From: Microcoleaceae cyanobacterium UBA9251
Lineage (GTDB): Bacteria; Cyanobacteriota; Cyanobacteriia; Cyanobacteriales; Microcoleaceae
Reading direction: 5' to 3'
Length of the DNA: 9,310 nt
NCBI GenBank assembly: GCA_003542015.1
Contig: DPLL01000258.1
Location: forward strand, 1 to 9,310
Positions 1-6,677 of the stretch are shown in pieces. The notes beneath the pieces are model-generated. The model was not told where the DNA came from and did no database searches. It was given only the letters and a program-made list of their open reading frames with translations. The first letter of the stretch is position 1. Each line of letters opens with the position of its first letter. The position numbers and the translations under genes were made by a program.

Positions 1-97
1 GGCTAGGGGGGATCTAGATTTAATAGTCTTGCCAGCAGTCTGTGACTGGGTTAGAAGTTAAGTTGACACCAATGAGCATTGCCGTTTCCCTACGGAT
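1..97. other. Intergenic end, no gene seen
   Basis: This short stretch follows the ndhF1 stop. On the minus strand an ATG near 73 opens only 19 codons before TAA and does not look like NdhD. The ndhD1 start, if present as in related genomes, must lie to the left of the window. No clear terminator hairpin is visible here, which fits transcription continuing into a downstream gene. Confidence 0.4.
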
Positions 98-2143
98 TTA
101 ACTAACTCCAGAAACGATCGCAAAACCCAGAACTGCGACAAACACAATCAGGGCATAAAATTGAGCACGACCGCTCTCAATGTATTTCAAGGCTTCGCCG
201 CTAACCAGCGCGATAAAACCTGTCAAATTAACCACACCATCGACAACTCGCAAATCGACTTCCATGACTTGTCGCGCTAAACGGCGGCTGCCCTTAACGA
301 AGAGAAAATCGTTGATGTCGTCGAGATACCACTTGTTGAGGGAGAATTCGTAAAGTGGTTTGATTTTTTGAGCGATCGCCCCAGCATCAATTTTACGGCT
401 CAAATACATCAGAGAAGCCAAAGTAATGCCAAGCAAAGCAATACCTACAGAGCTGCCACCCATGATTAGAAATTCCGTCAAATCGAACTCAGCGGCGTGT
501 TCCAATACTTCTTCCAGAGACTCGCCTGGCGCACGCACAAACTGCTCAAAATAATTGGCAAACGGCGTATTGACAAAACCAATTAACACAGAAGGTATTG
601 CCAAAACCACCAACGGCAAAGCCATTGTCAGCGGAGATTCGTGAGGAAAATGGTCATGTTCGTCGTGACTTTCGTTAGTGGCGGCTAATTCCTTAACATT
701 CATCGCCCCAGGGCCGAAAACCAAACCTGGTTGCAGAAGTTGCTGTTTGATAGCGTTGTCATTGCCCCGGAATTCGCCCTCAAAGGTGCTGAAATACATC
801 CGAAACATATAAAACGCGGTCATCCCCGCTGTCAGCCAGCTAACAGCCCACAGAGCGGGATTTGCTGCGAAAGCTTGGGCGAGGATTTCGTCTTTTGACC
901 AAAAACCAGCAAAGGGGGGAATGCCGCAGATTGCTAAATTGCCGATTAAGAAGCAAGTAGCTGTAATCGGCATATATTTGCGTAAACCGCCCATTACTCG
1001 CATATCTTGAGCGATCACAGGGTTGTGGCCGACAACTGCTTCCATACCGTGAATGACTGAACCAGAACAGAGGAACAGCATCGCTTTGAAGTAAGCGTGT
1101 GTCATCAAGTGGAAAAGTCCGGCACTATAAGCACCGACACCCATTGCCATTACCATGTAGCCCAATTGGGAGATGGTGGAGTAGGCTAGGCCTTTTTTGA
1201 TGTCATTTTGGGTAATTGCGATCGAAGCCCCCATAAATGCCGTAAAACAGCCCGTACAGGCGATCAAATTCATCACTGCCGGCAACCCTTCAAAGACTGG
1301 GTACATCCGAGCAATCAGGAATACGCCGGCGGCTACCATTGTCGCGGCGTGGATCAGAGCGGAAATCGGTGTTGGGCCTTCCATTGCGTCTGGGAGCCAG
1401 ACGTGGAGGGGGAATTGAGACGATTTGGCTGCGGGGCCCAAAAATATGAGAACGCCGAAGATTGTCGCTAGAGTCGCGCTGATGGCGCCGGATTCGACTA
1501 AAGTGTGCAGTCGATCGCCCATCACGTCAAATTCAAAGCTGCCGGTGGCCCAGTAAATGCCGAGAATGCCCAGCAGGAGGCCGAAGTCGCCGACGCGGTT
1601 GACGACGAAGGCTTTTTGGCAGGCATCAGCAGCGGGTTTGCGATCGTACCAGAAGCCGATTAGCAGGTAGGAACACATCCCCACGAGTTCCCAAAAAATA
1701 TAAATCTGAACTATGTTTGGGCTGACTACTAGACCTAACATCGACGAGCTGAAGATGCTCAGATAGGCGTAAAAGCGCACGTACCCGTCATCGTGGGCCA
1801 TGTAGCCGTCGGTGTAAATCATCACCAAAAAGGCTACCGTAGTGACGATCGCCAACATGACCGATGTCAGGGGGTCGATGATGTAGCCCATACTCAGGGA
1901 GAAGTCGCCAGCAGAAGCCCACTCAATAATTTTGGTGTAGGGTGCGTGACCTTGAAGTTGACTCCAAAGCAATGCGAAGGAGAGTACCATTGACCCTCCC
2001 AGCAGGGAGACGATGACGATCGAACATCCTTGCCGAATCTTGTTGGTGGCTTGATTAAATGTAATTAAGCCGAGACCGACTAGCATTGCGCCTGCCAGTG
2101 GCAGGACTGGAATCAGCCAAGCGTATTGATAAAGCAGTTCCAT
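98..2143 (-). CDS. ndhF1: NAD(P)H-quinone oxidoreductase subunit 5 (NdhF1)
   Basis: Large antiporter-like, proton-pumping subunit of the thylakoid NDH-1 complex, which passes electrons from reduced ferredoxin to plastoquinone in respiration and cyclic electron flow. The 681-residue length is normal for cyanobacterial NdhF1. The start MELLYQYAWLIPVLPL is the classic N-terminus, so the ATG at 2143 is well chosen although no Shine-Dalgarno is visible. Seen in the protein: many membrane helices; Glu152 in FWELVG; Lys240 and His248 in AAKSSQFPLHVWLPDAMEG, the signature of the Mrp/NuoL family; and Lys417 in FWSKDEIL. These match the channel residues of NuoL-type subunits. A hydrophilic His/Asp/Glu-rich loop lies at about 487-503, followed by the long C-terminal part with amphipathic character (about 580-655) typical of NuoL/NdhF. 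The F1 rather than F3/F4 (CO2-uptake) type is inferred from the N-terminus and the neighbouring genes. ndhD1 is expected next, beyond the left edge. Confidence 0.97.
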   Translation of the reverse strand: MELLYQYAWLIPVLPLAGAMLVGLGLITFNQATNKIRQGCSIVIVSLLGGSMVLSFALLWSQLQGHAPYTKIIEWASAGDFSLSMGYIIDPLTSVMLAIVTTVAFLVMIYTDGYMAHDDGYVRFYAYLSIFSSSMLGLVVSPNIVQIYIFWELVGMCSYLLIGFWYDRKPAADACQKAFVVNRVGDFGLLLGILGIYWATGSFEFDVMGDRLHTLVESGAISATLATIFGVLIFLGPAAKSSQFPLHVWLPDAMEGPTPISALIHAATMVAAGVFLIARMYPVFEGLPAVMNLIACTGCFTAFMGASIAITQNDIKKGLAYSTISQLGYMVMAMGVGAYSAGLFHLMTHAYFKAMLFLCSGSVIHGMEAVVGHNPVIAQDMRVMGGLRKYMPITATCFLIGNLAICGIPPFAGFWSKDEILAQAFAANPALWAVSWLTAGMTAFYMFRMYFSTFEGEFRGNDNAIKQQLLQPGLVFGPGAMNVKELAATNESHDEHDHFPHESPLTMALPLVVLAIPSVLIGFVNTPFANYFEQFVRAPGESLEEVLEHAAEFDLTEFLIMGGSSVGIALLGITLASLMYLSRKIDAGAIAQKIKPLYEFSLNKWYLDDINDFLFVKGSRRLARQVMEVDLRVVDGVVNLTGFIALVSGEALKYIESGRAQFYALIVFVAVLGFAIVSGVS

Positions 2144-2316
2144 GACTGATGAAGTTTAAAGTTTCTACTAGATTTGCCAAAACTGTAAACAATTCTGACA
2201 CACCCTTGCACGACTGGGCATAAATACTTGATTAATTTCTCAATTATGGCCGATCGACAATGCTTGAGAACTGCTGAATATTTTCGGGTTTGATGGGAGG
2301 GAGTTCGACCGATCGC

Positions 2317-2359
2317 AGAAGCAAGAAGGAACAAGCCAGAAGCAAGAAGGAAGAAGCAA
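2317..2359. repeat. 21-nt direct repeat, about two copies
   Basis: The 15-mer AGAAGCAAGAAGGAA occurs at 2317-2331 and again at 2338-2352, separated by CAAGCC. A third partial copy (GAAGCAA) ends at 2359. This is simple purine-rich tandem DNA of the sort common between cyanobacterial genes. Confidence 0.75.
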
Positions 2360-2457
2360 TAAAATCAATGGTTTCAGCAATTGAAAACGTCTTAACCGCC
2401 GAGAAGGTTGCTATACATAGGGCGATCGAAATCTATTTTGTTTCCCGATACAAGGCA

Positions 2458-2479
2458 GAAAACTGGGGAATTCCCCAGT
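2458..2479 (-). terminator. Probable intrinsic terminator of the thioredoxin gene
   Basis: The stretch 2462-2479 is a perfect 18-bp palindrome, ACTGGGGAATTCCCCAGT, giving a 7-bp stem with an AATT loop. Read on the minus strand it is followed by TTTCTG, so with the last stem base there are four U residues. It sits 40 bp past the thioredoxin stop codon. The U tract is short, so termination may be partial. Confidence 0.6.
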
Positions 2480-2519
2480 CTTCTAAATTCAAAATTCAAA
2501 ACTCACCCACTACCATCCG

Positions 2520-2897
2520 TTATCTGTTGACAACTTCCTGGGGTTGCAGCAATTGAATTTTGGGAGAATTCTCAACAGCAAGCATCCAGGAGTCTAGAGT
2601 CCGCCGCAGTTCCTCGCGCCCTTGATATTGTTCAAGTCTAAATCGAGCTTTCTCCCCCTCAAACAAAATCAGTGTTGGCAGACTTGTCAGGCGGTAAGTG
2701 TGGGCCAACTTGAAATTTTGGTCAGCATTAACACCTACCAGCTTGACTTGACCAGCCCAATCTGATTGAAATGTGATTAGTGTCGGGTCGATCGCGCGGC
2801 ACAAACCGCACCAAGGCGCCCAAAAATGAACTAAAACCGGGGTAGACGATTGAAAAACCTCTTGTGCAAAAGTGCGTTCGCTAACGGACAACACCAT
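2520..2897 (-). CDS. Thioredoxin-family protein with WCGLC active site
   Basis: Small soluble thiol-disulfide oxidoreductase of 125 residues, a single thioredoxin fold with an extended C-terminal tail of about 15 residues. The active site is W29-C30-G31-L32-C33 in HFWAPWCGLCRAIDP, with Leu replacing the usual Pro. Both catalytic cysteines are present, and the cis-proline is P74 in TSLPTL. The changed dipeptide should shift redox potential and partner choice compared with m- or x-type thioredoxins. From memory, cyanobacteria carry a divergent thioredoxin class with a non-canonical active site (TrxC type), and this is my best match, but the subclass is not certain. The gene lies 44 bp after nnrU and is probably cotranscribed with it. 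Its start codon is inside an inverted repeat. The ATG at 2897 has a GAGGG only 3-4 bases upstream, so the GTG codon that follows is a possible alternative start with better spacing. Confidence 0.9.
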   Translation of the reverse strand: MVLSVSERTFAQEVFQSSTPVLVHFWAPWCGLCRAIDPTLITFQSDWAGQVKLVGVNADQNFKLAHTYRLTSLPTLILFEGEKARFRLEQYQGREELRRTLDSWMLAVENSPKIQLLQPQEVVNR

Positions 2898-2941
2898 GAT
2901 CCCTCAAAAATTAATAATTTTTTTCTATCCTAGGGATCATG
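2895..2941 (-). promoter_or_regulatory. Inverted repeat covering the thioredoxin RBS and start codon
   Basis: The 10-bp arms CATGATCCCT (2895-2904) and AGGGATCATG (2932-2941) are perfect inverted copies with a 27-nt, mostly A/T centre. The centre contains its own 8-bp A/T stem around one base (AAAAATTA/TAATTTTT). In the minus-strand mRNA the right-hand arm of the stem contains the GAGGG ribosome-binding-like stretch and the ATG of the thioredoxin gene. The left arm begins just after the nnrU stop codon. Folding would hide the translation start. That is an inference; a cruciform, a protein operator or a processing site would look the same. Confidence 0.5.
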
Positions 2942-3655
2942 CTACCAGTCTATGCTCCCCGTCGCACGCATCAAAAAAGGATGAATTTTCCACAGCACTC
3001 CGGTAAAAATTGCTACTCCCAGATAAGAAGGCCGCAGAAACTCAAGCAAATCAAGGGTTTGACGTTTTTGGAGGATAGCCAAAAATGGCAAAATTGATGT
3101 CCGAGATTTGATGGTTTCAAAGGATTCGCCAAAACGAGCCTGAAGTCGCCTGTCGCCGTGCCACACTCCGAACAGGTGGTGGACTACCAAACCAATGGAA
3201 GTGACAAGGGTAAAGCTAGTACCAATCCACAGGGTGTGGGCTATGCACCAAATCACCTGTCCCACCATTTGCGGGTGACGGGTGATGCGGATGATGCCGG
3301 TTTCGTAGAGGTGAACTTGGGGCTTTTGGACTGCGGCAATTTCTAGGAGGTTGAAAGTTGCTGGGTACAGAAACAGGAAGGAAATTGCCGACAGTATCCA
3401 AACTAGGGGTTTGACTGCGGGCACGCCTTGTAGCTGCCAAAGCTGTACGCCGTCGTAGCGGTGATTGAAAAAGTAGACAATCAGAATGACTGCTAGCGGC
3501 AAACTGACAAGGGCAAATAAAACGCGGTAAAGTCTCGCCCCGATTAGCTTTTCACCTTTTGGCCGGAGGGCCGCCAAACCGCTGTGGGCGATCGCAAAAA
3601 CCAGTAAAAGGACCAGAATAACTAAGTGGGAGTCGAGCGCGAAGTCGATCGTCAT
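2942..3655 (-). CDS. NnrU family membrane protein
   Basis: Integral membrane protein of 237 residues with about six hydrophobic segments (roughly 10-30, 45-62, 83-100, 128-145, 147-163, 210-228). It carries the NnrU/ICMT-like signature ITRHPQMVGQVIWCIAHTLW at about 124-143, and R169 and the RFGESF stretch (174-179) recall the isoprenylcysteine methyltransferase superfamily. Histidines 24, 127, 140, 159, 160 and 166 are candidates for metal or heme contact. NnrU was named from denitrifier clusters, but the plant 15-cis-zeta-carotene isomerase Z-ISO, a heme b protein, belongs to the same family. In a cyanobacterium a carotenoid or quinone/heme-related role is therefore more plausible than denitrification, though this is inference. 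The gene is divergent from rbcR and 44 bp upstream of the thioredoxin gene. The ATG at 3655 has no visible Shine-Dalgarno. Confidence 0.85.
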   Translation of the reverse strand: MTIDFALDSHLVILVLLLVFAIAHSGLAALRPKGEKLIGARLYRVLFALVSLPLAVILIVYFFNHRYDGVQLWQLQGVPAVKPLVWILSAISFLFLYPATFNLLEIAAVQKPQVHLYETGIIRITRHPQMVGQVIWCIAHTLWIGTSFTLVTSIGLVVHHLFGVWHGDRRLQARFGESFETIKSRTSILPFLAILQKRQTLDLLEFLRPSYLGVAIFTGVLWKIHPFLMRATGSIDW

Positions 3656-3732
3656 TGTAAATATTAAGAAAAGTTATTGATTCGTGGCCAAGTTGTGTCA
3701 CAAAGTATCTATGGGAGCATTCAGCGGTTATC

Positions 3733-3790
3733 AGTCATTAGTCATTAGTCATTAGTCATTAGTCATTAGTCATCAGTCATTAGTCATTAG
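3733..3790. repeat. Heptanucleotide tandem array (AGTCATT)x8
   Basis: Eight uninterrupted 7-bp units AGTCATT run from 3733 to 3788, with a single variant (AGTCATC, sixth unit), then AG. A decayed unit GGTTATC precedes at 3726. Such short tandemly repeated repetitive (STRR) heptamers are well known in filamentous cyanobacterial genomes and vary in copy number. Confidence 0.95.
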
Positions 3791-3818
3791 CGCTCGGCCA
3801 ATTCGCAGCTACAGACAA

Positions 3819-3932
3819 ATGACAACTGCTTTCTTGACAACTGCCCGCTACCCACTGCTTTCTTGACAACTGCCCGCTGCCCACTGCTTTCTTGACAACG
3901 GACAACGGACAACTACCAAATGACAACTGACA
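3819..3932. repeat. 29-nt tandem repeat with TTGACAAC cores
   Basis: Two full units of 29 nt (3825-3853 and 3854-3882, differing at one base, CTACCC versus CTGCCC) and a 17-nt partial third unit (3883-3899) are followed by degenerate heptamers of the TGACAAC/GGACAAC kind up to about 3932. Each 29-nt unit carries TTGACA (3834, 3863, 3892), identical to a consensus -35 box, but none has a matching -10 box 16-18 bp downstream. Confidence 0.9.
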
Positions 3933-3942
3933 ATTTAGATAT

Positions 3943-4896
3943 ATGTCTGACCTTCCTTTCACTTTAGACCAGTTACGCATTCTCAAGGCGATCGCTTCTG
4001 AAGGTAGCTTCAAACGCGCCGCTGACAGCCTCTATGTATCCCAGCCAGCAGTTAGCTTGCAGGTGCAAAACTTAGAGAGACAGTTGGACGTGCCGTTGTT
4101 CGATCGAGGGGGGCGCAGGGCTCAACTCACCGAAGCTGGACACCTGCTGCTGGGTTACGGCGATCAAATTTTGTCGCTTTGTCAAGAAACTTGTCGGGCG
4201 CTGGAAGACTTGCAAAATCTCCAAGGTGGCACCTTGATTGTGGGGGCTTCTCAAACTACGGGGACCTATTTGCTACCTCGGATGATCGGGATGTTTCGGC
4301 AAAAGTACCCGGATGTGGCGGTACAGCTTCATGTTCACTCTACCCGTCGCATTGCGTGGAGTGTGGCTAACGGACAAATCGATTTGGCGATCGTGGGCGG
4401 AGAAATTCCTACCGAACTCGTAGAAGCTTTAGACATTGTTCCTTACGCTGAGGACGAACTGGCTCTGATCCTCCCTCCGTCTCACCCGATGGTACAACAA
4501 GAAACTATCCAAAAAGAAGACCTTTATAAATTGCAGTTTATTTCCCTGGATTCCCAGTCTACGATCCGTAAAGTCATCGATCATGTGTTGTCTCGCTGCG
4601 GTATTGATACCCGCCGCCTGAAAATCGAGATGGAACTAAATTCGATCGAAGCCATTAAAAATGCCGTTCAGTCGGGGTTGGGCGCTGCATTTGTCTCCGT
4701 TTCGGCGATCGAAAAAGAGTTGCTGATGGGCGTCTTGCACAAATCTCAAATGGAGGAAGTTGTGGTGACTAGGGTTTTGTCGCTGATTTGTAACCCCAAC
4801 CGCTATCGTTCTAAAGCGGCAGAGGCTTTCAGTAATGAAATTTTACCCCTGTTTGCTACTTATCAGGAAACTGGGTTGAAAACCCCGTCCGTTTAG
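3943..4896 (+). CDS. rbcR: LysR-type transcriptional regulator RbcR
   Basis: DNA-binding activator/repressor of 317 residues. The N-terminal winged helix-turn-helix spans about 6-64 (FKRAADSLYVSQPAVSLQVQ is the recognition region), joined by the linker helix to a periplasmic-binding-like effector domain (about 95-305) opening with TLIVGASQTTGTYLLPR. The sequence closely follows the cyanobacterial RbcR / plastid Ycf30 type, which controls Rubisco operon expression in response to metabolites. I prefer this over the paralogues CmpR and NdhR/CcmR because of the N-terminus and the neighbourhood: I recall rbcR next to an NnrU-family gene and ndhF1-ndhD1 in other cyanobacteria. The ATG at 3943 directly precedes the conserved SDLPFTLDQLRIL and has no Shine-Dalgarno. 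Confidence 0.92.
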   Translation: MSDLPFTLDQLRILKAIASEGSFKRAADSLYVSQPAVSLQVQNLERQLDVPLFDRGGRRAQLTEAGHLLLGYGDQILSLCQETCRALEDLQNLQGGTLIVGASQTTGTYLLPRMIGMFRQKYPDVAVQLHVHSTRRIAWSVANGQIDLAIVGGEIPTELVEALDIVPYAEDELALILPPSHPMVQQETIQKEDLYKLQFISLDSQSTIRKVIDHVLSRCGIDTRRLKIEMELNSIEAIKNAVQSGLGAAFVSVSAIEKELLMGVLHKSQMEEVVVTRVLSLICNPNRYRSKAAEAFSNEILPLFATYQETGLKTPSV

Positions 4897-4929
4897 GGAT
4901 GGGACGAAAAGCGACTGAGAGGTTTCAAT

Positions 4930-4954
4930 CCCATTGCCCTTTTTTAACAATGGG
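4930..4954 (+). terminator. Weak hairpin downstream of rbcR
   Basis: The arms CCCATTG (4930-4936) and CAATGGG (4948-4954) form a perfect 7-bp stem with an 11-nt loop that contains TTTTTT. The T run is in the loop rather than after the stem, so it is not a classic intrinsic terminator. It lies 34 bp after the rbcR stop and may mark the transcript end. Confidence 0.3.
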
Positions 4955-4989
4955 AAAGTTTAATACAGTTCTGGACGCATTGTAACGGT

Positions 4990-5102
4990 GTTGCCAAGGT
5001 TTGAGATTCTTCGCAACGCTTGCGAATGACATAATTCAGAGTTGCCAAGGTTTGAGATTCTTCGCAACGCTTGCGAATGACATAATTCAGAATGACATAA
5101 TT
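4990..5102. repeat. Perfect 51-bp tandem duplication with palindromic core
   Basis: Two identical 51-bp copies lie head to tail at 4990-5040 and 5041-5091, followed by a partial third copy of the end motif (ATGACATAATT, 5092-5102). Each copy contains TTCGCAACGCTTGCGAA, a 7-bp stem with a 3-nt loop, flanked by GATTC and TGACA. This resembles the common dispersed palindrome GTCATTGCGAGCG...AAGCAATCTC found in many bacterial genomes. Perfect identity suggests a recent duplication. Confidence 0.95.
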
Positions 5103-5123
5103 ATGTTGTTAGTGCGTAAGTTT

Positions 5124-5129
5124 TATAAT
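5124..5129 (+). promoter_or_regulatory. Candidate -10 box for the kinase gene
   Basis: TATAAT matches the consensus exactly and lies 49 bp before the kinase ATG. The hexamer 17 bp upstream (TTATGT, 5101-5106) is only a weak -35, so the promoter call rests mainly on the -10 element. The preceding 10-bp palindrome CATAATTATG (5096-5105) overlaps that position. Confidence 0.35.
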
Positions 5130-5178
5130 AGCTAACGGTCGATTCTTCAATTCTTCAATCTAAAACCTAAAATCGATC

Positions 5179-6639
5179 ATGGAAGTTTACTGCACGCGCC
5201 CAGGATGTCCGCGCCCTCAAAACTATTTTCCCGACCTTGATGACAGTTCGCTGTTGAAAACTGTGCAGCAAAGGTATTGTAAAACCTGTGGAATGCCCCT
5301 GATTTTGAGCGGTCGCTATTTACCGGTGAGGTTGTTGGGTCAAGGCGGTTTTGGGGCGGCCTTTCTGGCCCGCGATCGCTATACTCCGGCGATGCGGCAG
5401 TGCGTTGCTAAACTGTTACAGCCGTCGGTAACTCTGACTCCGACACAGCTAAGAATCGCTCAAAATTTGTTTGAACGGGAAGCGGCGGTTTTGGAAGAAC
5501 TGGGAAATGAACACCCACAAATTCCGAGTCTGCTGGCTTTTTTTGAGTTGACTGTTCCGAGTTTGCAGGCGGGGAAAGATGATAAGTTTTTCTATCTGGT
5601 TCAAGAATTTATTGATGGTGAAAATTTGGAGGAGGAACTGGCTGTAAAAGGCAAGTTTTCGGAAGCAGAAACGGTGGAGGTATTGCGGGAAATTTTGAAG
5701 GTTCTCGATTTTGTCCACTCTCGCGGTTCGATTCACCGGGATATTAAACCTGCTAATATTATGCGGGCTAAAAATGGTCGGCTTTATTTGTTAGATTTTG
5801 GGGCTGTTAAACAGGTAACACAAGCTGCTGGTAGTGGCAAAGCTTCGACTGGTATTTATTCTTTGGGTTATGCTCCTCCTGAACAAATGAGCGGGCAAGA
5901 AGTGTATCCGGCAACGGATTTGTATGCTTTGGCTGTGACTTGCATTACTTTGCTGAGTGGTTTGCAGCCGACGGAGCTTTTTGATAGTTACAGAAATGAG
6001 TGGAATTGGCATTCGCGGGTGCAGGTAAGTTCGCGTTTGGCTCAAGTTCTCGATCGACTGTTATTATCAGCTCCCAGCCAGCGTTTTCAATCGGCGGCTG
6101 AGGTGGAAGTGGCTCTGAAGTCTCACTCGCAACAGCCTACAATCGTCGTAAAGCCTCCTCTGACACCTCCTCAACCCCCCGTACAAACTTTGCCTTCGAT
6201 ACCGATTCAGCAGCCTTCTAGCCCTGTTTCCGCGCCTGCTCCGGGAGGGCTGCAACCTGCGCCGAGAGGGGCTTTTTCGATTTGGGAGGTTTTGTCTGGG
6301 GCGGCGTTTACGGGTTTTGAGGGTGGGTTGCTGGCGATCGCCCTGACGAGTTTATTGCCGTCTCCAGGCTTGAGTATAGGCTTGTTGGGGATGATTATGG
6401 GGGGTTTGATTTATGCTCAGTATCGCCGAGTGATCGAACAAACTGAGATGTTGACTATTGGCGCTGGTACTCTGGCTTTGCTGGTGTATTTTCCGGCTTT
6501 GCGATCGGCGGCAACTATGATTTATCCTGGTTCTCCGATCACTGGCGTGTTGTTTGTGGGATGGTTGGCGGCTTTAAGTGCGATCGCGGCAACAGCCATA
6601 TTTCGCCTAATTTATAAGTTGCTTTCAAACGTTTTTTAA
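5179..6639 (+). CDS. Membrane-anchored Ser/Thr protein kinase with N-terminal four-Cys motif
   Basis: Eukaryotic-type (Hanks/PknB-like) kinase of 486 residues that should phosphorylate Ser/Thr of target proteins at the membrane. In order: a probable zinc-binding module (C5, C10, C34, C37, as CTRPGC and CKTCG); the kinase domain at about 47-315 with glycine loop GQGGFG (54-59), ATP-anchoring K78 in CVAKLL, helix-C Glu likely E101, catalytic H186-R187-D188 with IKPAN, metal-binding D206-F207-G208, and YAPPEQ (231-236); a Pro-rich linker (about 320-362); and a C-terminal hydrophobic domain with three or four membrane helices (about 372-480). All catalytic residues are present, so it should be active. 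This architecture is common in cyanobacteria. The target is unknown and the flanking genes do not reveal it. The ATG at 5179 begins directly with the Cys motif and no Shine-Dalgarno is visible. Confidence 0.93.
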   Translation: MEVYCTRPGCPRPQNYFPDLDDSSLLKTVQQRYCKTCGMPLILSGRYLPVRLLGQGGFGAAFLARDRYTPAMRQCVAKLLQPSVTLTPTQLRIAQNLFEREAAVLEELGNEHPQIPSLLAFFELTVPSLQAGKDDKFFYLVQEFIDGENLEEELAVKGKFSEAETVEVLREILKVLDFVHSRGSIHRDIKPANIMRAKNGRLYLLDFGAVKQVTQAAGSGKASTGIYSLGYAPPEQMSGQEVYPATDLYALAVTCITLLSGLQPTELFDSYRNEWNWHSRVQVSSRLAQVLDRLLLSAPSQRFQSAAEVEVALKSHSQQPTIVVKPPLTPPQPPVQTLPSIPIQQPSSPVSAPAPGGLQPAPRGAFSIWEVLSGAAFTGFEGGLLAIALTSLLPSPGLSIGLLGMIMGGLIYAQYRRVIEQTEMLTIGAGTLALLVYFPALRSAATMIYPGSPITGVLFVGWLAALSAIAATAIFRLIYKLLSNVF

Positions 6640-6677
6640 TCTCAGTTAATATTTTATTCCTGGACGATGGGAATCCA

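Larger units (their letters stand above)
2144..2519. other. Intergenic region upstream of ndhF1
   Basis: This 376-bp gap lies between the thioredoxin gene and ndhF1, both on the minus strand. It holds a terminator-like palindrome at 2462-2479, two AAATTCA heptamers (2485-2498), a 21-nt direct repeat at 2317-2352, and an AT-rich imperfect inverted repeat at 2231-2247 (ATTAATTTCTCAATTAT) that could be a LysR-type site. The ndhF1 promoter is expected here, but I cannot point to a convincing -35/-10 pair. A plus-strand reading frame across 2290-2556 encodes a low-complexity Lys/Glu/Ser product made by the direct repeat and is not credible as a gene. Confidence 0.6.
3656..3942. promoter_or_regulatory. 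Divergent nnrU-rbcR intergenic region
   Basis: Both genes start outward from this 287-bp region, so it must hold both promoters. About two thirds of it is tandem repeat DNA: a heptamer array and a 29-nt repeat. The only unique DNA is the roughly 70 bp next to nnrU, a short stretch at 3791-3819 and the last 10 bp before rbcR. Self-regulation of rbcR and control of nnrU by RbcR would be usual for a divergent LysR gene, but I cannot pick out a specific operator. Confidence 0.5.

Noticed and set aside
16..73. Minus-strand 19-codon frame after ndhF1 as a possible ndhD1 start
   Set aside because: It ends at TAA after 19 codons and does not resemble the NdhD N-terminus.
1197..1471. Plus-strand frames inside ndhF1
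   Set aside because: They are antisense to a highly conserved gene and show no independent features.
2113..2334. Minus-strand 73-codon frame overlapping the ndhF1 start
   Set aside because: It overlaps ndhF1 in another frame, has no conserved look and covers the expected promoter region.
2290..2556. Plus-strand 88-codon open frame between thioredoxin and ndhF1
   Set aside because: Its N-terminal half is encoded by the purine-rich direct repeat, it runs antisense into the thioredoxin gene and palindrome, and the product resembles nothing known.
3834..3897. Three TTGACA boxes as promoters for rbcR
   Set aside because: None has a recognisable -10 element at 16-18 bp; the boxes are a by-product of the tandem repeat.
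3825..3899. 29-nt repeat units resembling a CRISPR array
   Set aside because: The units are directly adjacent with no spacers, and no cas genes are nearby.
3780..4013. Minus-strand frame across the repeats and rbcR start
   Set aside because: Its repetitive product comes from the 29-nt repeats and it is antisense to the rbcR DNA-binding domain.
4919..4932. GGTTTCAATCCC resembling part of a cyanobacterial CRISPR repeat
   Set aside because: It occurs once, without the rest of the repeat and without spacers.
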